From assembly GCF_009389715.1 (NCBI RefSeq), contig NC_052399.1, positions 17,487,646 through 17,551,645 of the forward strand: a stretch of 64,000 nucleotides of DNA, read 5' to 3'. The notes under the pieces were generated by a model. That model was not told where the DNA came from and ran no database searches. It saw nothing but the letters and a program-made list of their open reading frames with translations. Source of the stretch: Phoenix dactylifera. Taxonomy: Eukaryota; Streptophyta; Magnoliopsida; Arecales; Arecaceae. The translations under genes and the position numbers were made by a program. Shown here in pieces: positions 57,642 to 64,000 of the stretch. Every line of letters begins with the position of its first letter. Positions within the stretch are counted from its first letter, which is position 1.

Positions 57642-60600
57642 ATGGCGAGCTTCGTGTGCTTCACCCATGTGAATCTCGTCACCTTTTCAACCAAATCATC
57701 TAACCCCTCCTCTTCTCTCGCCCACAAGACTGTTGCTATCTCCCTCAGCTCCCGCTTTCAGTCCCTCAAGGCCCAGGTGAGAGTCTCCTTTATCTCTTTC
57801 TTTATAGGGATCTCTTAGTAATTTCTAAGTAATACTGGCGATACTTTCAAAGGCTTTAATGTGTTATAATTATGTTGTAAAAATTCTTTTATGTTTCCCT
57901 TAACAGGCTTCTGACAGTAATCAAGGAACCAAGCCGAATAGCATTGTCTGTGCTGACTGTGATGGGAATGGTAATGCGAATTGATTTGTGGAAATTTATT
58001 ATGCTTTCCTTTTTCTCTTTTAGAATTGAATTGGACCATGATGTGATTTGATCTGCCTCTTCTGCTGCTTTTGGTATATATGGGATTTATGTATTGATGG
58101 TACTTTCATGGGCATTTTGAGATGCAAATTAATGGCATGTCGATATTACTTGTGTTAAAAGTGATGTAGTTTGGCACTGAAATATACCTTTAGTAAACGG
58201 TATAGTATAAATTTTCTTTTAAGAGTTGAGACATCTTTTGCAAACTCTAATTTCCTCTATGGTCTCTACAAAGAGGTAATTTATTTTAAAAAAAATGTAT
58301 TGGTGGATAAATTTTCAGTTGGCCTGTGACATATGTACTTCACGCACAAACACGCTATCCAGGGATGTGCTTCTCGAGATTTCTTACTGGTTTTGAAAAA
58401 TATTCAGTAGGCTACATTTTATAAGTTTTATATTATTTTAATTGCTATATAAACAATAGAGTAGGTACAATAGGAATCCATATCCTCAAAAGTAAAATAG
58501 CGAGGGCTCTGTTCCATGTTCCATTGTATCAAGTAGCAAAGGAGATGATATAAAGCTCAGTTTCATTGCTATTATTGGCATCAAAGGGTAAAACTGCATA
58601 GATAGTCTAGAAAAGCCTCATCCATGGCCTTGTAAAACATTGAGCTAAAGTGAAAGATATATTAAAAGAGTGAGGATGATAAACACCATTGGAAACAGTT
58701 GCATTTGTTTTTCTGCACTAGCTGATGGTTACATGTGGAGTCAGCTAATGCTTCTGTTGAAATTTGGAATCTTTTGTATTCAGATGTTCTTAATATATGT
58801 TAATTTAGAATAGCCATACACATCTCTTTCTTTCTTGATGAAATGACATCGTCTCAATGCAGATTTTATGTAATTCTTTAATTAAGTGATTTCCATTATC
58901 TTCCACTCCACAAGAGAATGCAAGACAGGTTTACTCTGCAACTAAATTGCTTCAGCAAGAGCATTCTTAACATACTCCTTCCTGCCTGAAAATGTCCTTG
59001 TAACCTGCATGCTTTTTTTGGCAATACATGTCTATGTATGTGGGGCAAAAAGAAAAAAAAGAAAAAACAGCAATTATTGTTGTGGAAGTGAATTCTGCTT
59101 ATAACATTTGTCAAGGATAAGACAATTAGATAAGATAGCCCTAGAGCAGCATATGATGGATCAAGTTAAATAACGGACTACAAGTGGGTGGGACAACTCT
59201 TCCTTTTTATCATCACGGTATTTATTTGACTTGTCTTGAAGTGTTTCCCATTATTGTGCGGCTGAGTGTAGTGCAGTGAAGATATTATATAAACTAAAAG
59301 TCATACTACCAAATGTTATTTGAAGTATTTGGGATCAACCTTTTCGCACTTATCTTACTAAGTTCTTCATTATCTTTTAATGCAAGTGTTAATATTGTTT
59401 GGCATGGTACAAAAGACCTCCGATGCCGATTATTGATTTTTTTTTTTCAAATTAACAGGTATCGTATTGTGCAAACAATGCAAAGGAACTGGGGTGAATT
59501 CTGTTGATCACTTCAATGGCCAATTCAAAGCAGGTGCATTATGCTGGCTCTGCAGGTATGCCATAAAAGAAATTTATTAACTCTAAGTCCTATTAATTGT
59601 TTTTAAATTTATCAGAAGGCTTTCCTATTGAAGAAGTTATTGAATTCTTCTACTGTTCAAGATTGTTTTCAATAAATTATGCACAAAAATGGAGATTGTG
59701 CTCTATAATGTTGTTGGACTTTCCGATTTACTTTCCACGATAATTATAATATTATTTATGTTTATTAACATTATGTCGGCCACTTTTTTATAAAAAATAT
59801 CAATAGTAAAATAGCTTTTGATCAACTCCCTTAGCTAATGAAGTTGTCAAATCATTGGCTCTGGTCAGATGTAATTGCTCTAGTTTGTTCAAAAGAATTA
59901 GTGGGTTAACATTGTGCATCCATCCTGCAAGTCTCCGAGGTCCATATCTGCATCCCCTCCCATTAGTAGGAGGTGCCACAATCAAAATGGGACTAAGACT
60001 ATTTTTTTACCATTATCTCCTCTCTCTCTCTCATAAACCACTCAACAAAGTTTGTATGTCTGCTTAATTAAGTATGTTTTTGCCCATTTGGGTGAAAGAA
60101 ACATAGATTCCCTACAAACCTTTCTAACTTCTCTGTCAGCAGCTGATTTCTTATAGTTTAAAGTTGATTAGTGTCAAGATTAAGCTTAGATGTACTTCAT
60201 ATATGTTGAGCACCTACAAAATGAAATATCACATTACCAATTATACTACTGTACTTTGTTGCTTATTCCATGGTGTTAATGCATCGCCCCCAACTTAGGC
60301 TCTTAACACAATAATTATTGAAGCCTAAGGAAATTGGTTAGAGCAGTGCTTTCTTCATATATTTGATAAAATTGGGCACTGCACTCTGGACTAGATTTGT
60401 TCACCTTGCAAAAAGCTACTCTCAAGCATTATTACTTTTGTAATGTGGTACCATAAATATTTGATCCTGGGTTTAGATCAGCAGATGCTTTAGACTTCTA
60501 TGGCAAGCTTAACACATTTTGTCATGCCCATTAATTTAACAAAATTGAGAATGCTTTGTTATTTTTGCACCTATTTAAGAAGACAATGGTGGCTAGCTAG

Positions 60601-60923
60601 GATGCTGCTTCAGTTTGCATTCACGCGCCATCAAATATTTAGACATTGCATGCAAGTCTTGCCTGTGCATCAAACATTCTGTACCAATCCACTTTTACAG
60701 TTACAAGATTTCAGGTGTTGCATTTTTCCTACAAACAATCATGACTACGCATGTGACTACACTGGTTGGAGGAGAAGTTAATCTGCGGCCTAGTTAGATG
60801 GACTCTATTTTGCATCTGATGCTTATTGTGTTTTATTTTTCCAGAGGCAAGCGGGAAATCTTATGCGGGAATTGCAACGGAGCGGGCTTTCTGGGCGGTT
60901 TCTTGAGCTCCTTTGATGACTAG
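57642..60923 (+). CDS. BSD2: BSD2-type plastid chaperone with DnaJ-like zinc-finger motifs (four exons, 124 aa)
   Basis: BSD2 (bundle sheath defective 2) is a chloroplast stromal protein that binds and stabilises the large Rubisco subunit during assembly. Exons: 57642-57776, 57907-57970, 59459-59555 and 60845-60923; all borders are GT-AG and phases agree (375 nt). The first 45 residues are rich in Ser, Thr and hydrophobic residues and poor in acids, as expected for a transit peptide. Then follow four Cys pairs: CADCDGNG (60-67), CKQCKGTG (71-78), CWLCRGK (95-101) and CGNCNGAG (106-113), which should bind two zinc ions. Between them is the highly conserved DHFNGQFKAGALC segment, and the end is GGFLSSFDD. 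Both the sequence and the length agree with BSD2 rather than full DnaJ proteins; there is no J domain. The 3' end converges on the BAC2-like gene. Confidence 0.93.
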
Positions 60924-61487
60924 TTGTTGTTAAAAAAATGCTTCATATTTTCACATGTTCCTTAGATACAAAGGAATTTTCCATCTCATATATGTTGTGT
61001 TGAATTCTGAAAATGAATGCTTCTGTTACTCAGCATTATGTTTTGCAGGGTTGGCATTAGTATTTGTTGTAAAAATTTCAGAAACAAGGGTGGCAAATTG
61101 TTTCAGTTAGAGATATAACATGCTTCCAGACTATCTATAATTTCAGGCTTGTGATACACCTATCAGCGATGCATTATGCTATCAAGCAAATGAACAAATG
61201 TATAGCATTTAAATTTATTCCTGTGCTAGTTTTGCACATTATTAGAGGACAAGACCACTTCTAGTTAAATTCCTAGTTTCTCATATGAGCCGGCCATTGA
61301 AATCAACCTAGAAAAGGCTGATGAAAATCTTACAGACTCGGAGTACTAACTAGAGATTATTTCTTCTCCTCTTTCCAACTTTCGATGACATATTTGTGGA
61401 TTTTAGGATAACTGTCACTGGAGTGGAATCTGCTAAAAGGTGGAGGAAAGAAGTAGAAGGCCGTGCATGGACCACCGATCCCAAAGA

Positions 61488-61735
61488 TTTTGAGGCACCA
61501 AAATTCGTTTGGAAAAGGATACTTTCTGTATTCAGGATTTCTTAAGATTGTGGGGCTGATCCTACCGAGTTACTCCTTTCCACCACCTTTCAGGATTCAT
61601 TTCTATATTCCAGATTTCCGGGATTGCCGGGCTGATCCTCCCGACTTACTCCCTTCCACCACCTTTCTGTATTCCAGATTTCCTAGGATTTTGAGGCACC
61701 CAAATTCATTTCGACAGGATACTTTCTGTATTCCA
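61488..61735. repeat. Interleaved direct repeats in A-B-B-A order
   Basis: Segment A (GATTTTGAGGCACC..., then GGATACTTTCTGTATTC) occurs at about 61488-61535 and again at about 61690-61735. Segment B (GGGCTGATCCT..., then TTACTC and TTCCACCACCTTTC) occurs at about 61555-61592 and about 61628-61668. All copies are in the same orientation, so two direct duplications are nested. Confidence 0.8.
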
Positions 61736-61746
61736 GATTTTTTAGC

Positions 61747-62016
61747 ATTGAGCGCCCGTTTGGTTTGTGACTGAAATCCGAATCAAAATAGAAATAGCCA
61801 TATCTTCTGACACATTTGGTTTGTGATCATGATCTTGGATTGGGATTTGAATGCTAAAGCAGAATAGAATTTGGGTTTTGGGGACTTGGGGTATTTTATT
61901 CCCTCCCGAAATCGAAATGGAAACGAGATTTCTTCCAACTAAATGGCTGAAATAAGAGATACTCATTCGCATTTCCATTCTATAATCCAACTCCCTCCAC
62001 CCAAACATGCCCTCAA
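61747..62016. mobile_element. Small MITE with imperfect terminal inverted repeats
   Basis: The left end reads ATTGAGCGCCCGTTTGGTTTG and the right end, on the minus strand, ATTGAGGGCATGTTTGGGTGG. The interior of about 250 bp has no coding capacity, and the internal motif CATTTGGTTTGTGATCATGA repeats part of the left end. The GTTTGG-rich ends resemble PIF/Harbinger-type MITEs, like the larger one at 50117, but the target duplication is not clear. Confidence 0.6.
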
Positions 62017-62959
62017 TTTAACTGATTCCCTCATCCTGGAAGTTGCCTGCAGGCATGACAACCAAATGGACACCGATTCCAACAGCTCTAAATGAATATA
62101 GAGAGATAACATTAGAATTCAGTACAAACGGTCTAACTTATATATGGCCAGTGACCACCATCATAATCCAAACCCACCTAAAATTAACCGAGTCCTAATA
62201 GCAGCAGACAGGTTCAGATTTTGTCAAGTTACAGGTATTGGCTGAAATTTCAACTCGTCTGTCTACTGATACAAAGGAGAGTTCTGGGCTTCTCATTTTT
62301 TTCTGCTTTAGCAGTCTTAAGCTGTATAGAAAGAGCTTCAGGCCTCAGGCGAGTCAACTGAGAGAGGGCTTTAAGCTTCCCTAGATATATATTAGGATTG
62401 CTATTAGCCTTTGCATCGATGCCTCAGAAAGCTTCAGGTATAGCTAAGACGAGAAAACGTACTGCAAGCAGAAGAGTTTCTGAAAATTCTTAAAAGACCA
62501 GTTGTGTGCCATCCAACTAAATGACTGCTCCCGTCCAAATAGCTCAAATAAGGCGCAACCTCAACATCTTATAAGATGTCATATGACTGCAAATGACTGG
62601 AAGCCGTCCTTGTAACTCAGCTGCCTGTATTCAGTATGTGGCAATCCAATGAGGAAGGACCTCTATTTTGTTAAAGCTCGTGCAGTACAGAAGGAGATTT
62701 TTGCGAAAGACCTAGTCTGTCACATCTCATGGATGTAAAATGAGAGGTGCAGCAATTCTCCAAATAATTTACACAGCAGGGGGGTTCAATATACTGCAGT
62801 AAGATCTGAGAATAAAATCAAACTAATAAATGATCTGAGCCACTTATTCACAATAACAACCATGTAATGATATATTTGGAGAAACATACGAAGGTGAAGT
62901 CATGTAGCAATGCTAAAATGAGTATAATGGAGGCCTCTTTTGACTTGCAATGAGCAAAC

Positions 62960-63655
62960 TCAGTTCTCCTCCATCATGATTGGTTGGTTGTTATTAACCA
63001 AGTATCTTAGAGCCAACTCATATGCAGAGAAGATGGCACCATTGACAACAAAGGCCCGGGTGACGGCAGTTCCCAATCCGCGCCACAGCACAGATAAGCC
63101 TTCTTCTTGCACACTCTTCCGAAGGCAATCAACAATGCCACGGTACTTTGGTGGTGGTTGGTCTCCCTGAGGCGCTGATTGTGCCTGAAGTCTGGATTTT
63201 ACCACATCCAATGGGTAGCAACAGACCCAACTGGCCACTCCTGCCAACCCCCCAGCAAAAAGCATTGTTCCCACGGTTTCCTGACCACTTTTCCGGCAGC
63301 CAGGGTGAAGCTGCTCTCTCGCATTCTCATAGGTCCAGAAGTAGACCCCATGTGAAGGCGCATCACGGAGAACAGTGATGGACAGGCCTCGGTATAAACC
63401 CCGAATTCCTTCCTTTCTTAAAATTTCCTTGGCCATGCCAACTGGCCCTAGGCGAGGACTTCCATGACGCTTGTTCCCTATCATCCTTAGTTGAAGTTGT
63501 ATCTTTACAAGCTCGACTGGGCTTAACAGCAATGTCTGAATAGCACCTGTTCCAACTCCAGCTAGTGCAACACTTCTGTATGATGGAGGTTCGTTCATGT
63601 TGTTTGCATCGAAAGCTCTTGACAAGACTGCAAACACCTGGAAGACCATAGCATT
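62960..63655 (-). CDS. BAC2: Mitochondrial basic amino acid carrier, BAC2-like (3' exon, 231 aa; 5' part beyond right edge)
   Basis: BAC2-type carriers sit in the inner mitochondrial membrane and exchange arginine and other basic amino acids. The exon starts at an acceptor TTGCAG (63661-63656) and reads NAMVFQVFAV to a TGA at 62962-62960. Two mitochondrial carrier signatures are present: SPVELVKIQLQ (P-x-E-x-x-K, end of repeat 2 helix 1) and YPLDVVKSRLQ (P-x-D-x-x-K, repeat 3), each followed by the matching EG/RG segments (KEGIRGLYRG and EEGLSVLWRG). Segments such as ITVLRDAPSHGVYFWTYE and LHPGCRKSGQE are specific to the BAC2 group. About 65-70 N-terminal residues (first repeat) are missing and should lie in one or more exons past 64000. 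A PPKYRG-containing loop before repeat 3 helix 2 is a few residues longer than I recall in Arabidopsis. Confidence 0.88.
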   Translation of the reverse strand, partial: NAMVFQVFAVLSRAFDANNMNEPPSYRSVALAGVGTGAIQTLLLSPVELVKIQLQLRMIGNKRHGSPRLGPVGMAKEILRKEGIRGLYRGLSITVLRDAPSHGVYFWTYENAREQLHPGCRKSGQETVGTMLFAGGLAGVASWVCCYPLDVVKSRLQAQSAPQGDQPPPKYRGIVDCLRKSVQEEGLSVLWRGLGTAVTRAFVVNGAIFSAYELALRYLVNNNQPIMMEEN

Positions 63656-64000
63656 CTGCAACAAGAAAAAGCCTGAATCGGAAAAAGCATCTCGATTGCA
63701 CACATTCTTATCTACTAAATAATGAAGCTGAAAGAATTGCATGATAGAAAAGGTAGTTTGGGGTTCCAAATGTGTATGTCCTAGCACTTTATTTTTTATA
63801 AATGTGGCAAAATTCATGAGATCACTTTCACATCATTGGTATCAGAGCTTGTAATGGTTCCACATATATGGCTGTTCTACTTCATAGTTTTGATGACCTA
63901 AAACCTAACCTGAAGAAACCACAAGCATGAAGAGCAAGTTTCCATAGCAAGTACACAATTATGTGCATATGTTAATGAAGTGTGTTTGAAATGGTAACAA
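63656..64000 (-). other. Intron of the BAC2-like gene, with a short LTR-retrotransposon primer-binding-site-like sequence
   Basis: The intron continues past the window edge. At 63837-63848 (+ strand) TGGTATCAGAGC matches the 3' end complement of initiator tRNA-Met, the usual primer binding site of Copia and many Gypsy elements. It is preceded by a possible LTR end (CACTTTCACATCAT). No LTR pair or coding region is seen in the 150 bases that follow, so if real it is a fragment or the edge of an element outside the window. Confidence 0.4.

Larger units (their letters stand above)
60924..62959. other. Intergenic region between convergent BSD2 and BAC2-like genes
   Basis: It must hold the 3' UTRs of both genes. 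It also holds a direct-repeat block (61488-61735) and a MITE (about 61747-62016), listed separately. No other gene is supported. Confidence 0.6.

Noticed and set aside
1-64000. CRISPR arrays, bacterial-type operons, defence systems or phage genes
   Set aside because: The window is plant nuclear DNA with introns; tandem repeats seen here are satellites and transposon derivatives, not spacer arrays.

Overview
This window is plant nuclear DNA. It is AT-rich, with split genes bounded by GT-AG introns, long introns loaded with transposons, and MITEs, LINEs, a SINE and hAT-type insertions. The gene set (BURP-domain genes, a plant DNA polymerase theta, the Rubisco assembly factor BSD2 and a mitochondrial BAC2-type carrier), the very long introns and a GGTACCG-rich element suggest a non-grass monocot, perhaps a palm. 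That last step is an impression, not something the sequence proves.

Region 1 (1-9.7 kb, + strand) is a tandem cluster of three BURP-domain genes. Copy 1 (exon 3 only; its 5' exons lie left of the window) and copy 3 (complete, 291 aa) have the full BURP signature. Copy 2 is decaying: two His of the CH motifs are gone, a 4-nt deletion removes the terminal Trp, the TATA box is changed, and a 323-bp TG...CA (solo-LTR-like) insertion splits exon 3. The insertion carries GT/AG ends that would allow it to be spliced out exactly in frame. The cluster arose by duplication of a block of about 4-4.5 kb; later insertions make the units unequal.

Region 2 (9.7-20.4 kb) has no host gene that I can support. 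Two broken LINEs lie head to tail on the + strand (about 12.4-14.4 kb and 14.5-17.8 kb).

Region 3 (20.4-49.9 kb, - strand) is one large gene for DNA polymerase theta (POLQ, called TEBICHI in Arabidopsis). I rebuilt it as 26 exons with consistent phases and GT-AG borders, giving 2233 aa with an N-terminal superfamily 2 helicase and a C-terminal family A polymerase. Intron 19 (8.4 kb) holds four tandem copies of a ~740-bp repeat, a tRNA-derived SINE with target-site duplication, and a 1375-bp hAT-type element carrying GC-rich, gene-derived sequence. Intron 4 holds a 487-bp GGTACCG-rich insertion flanked by an 8-bp direct repeat.

Region 4 (50-57.6 kb) is intergenic. It has a 480-bp MITE about 250 bp upstream of the POLQ start codon, and a short tandem array of ~226-bp units, each carrying a piece of a LINE RNase H domain.

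Region 5 (57.6-64 kb): BSD2 (+ strand, four exons, 124 aa, predicted plastid protein) converges on a BAC2-like mitochondrial basic amino acid carrier (- strand), whose 3' exon is in the window and whose 5' part lies beyond the right edge. The genes are independent plant transcription units; I see no operon-like or pathway cluster except the BURP tandem array.
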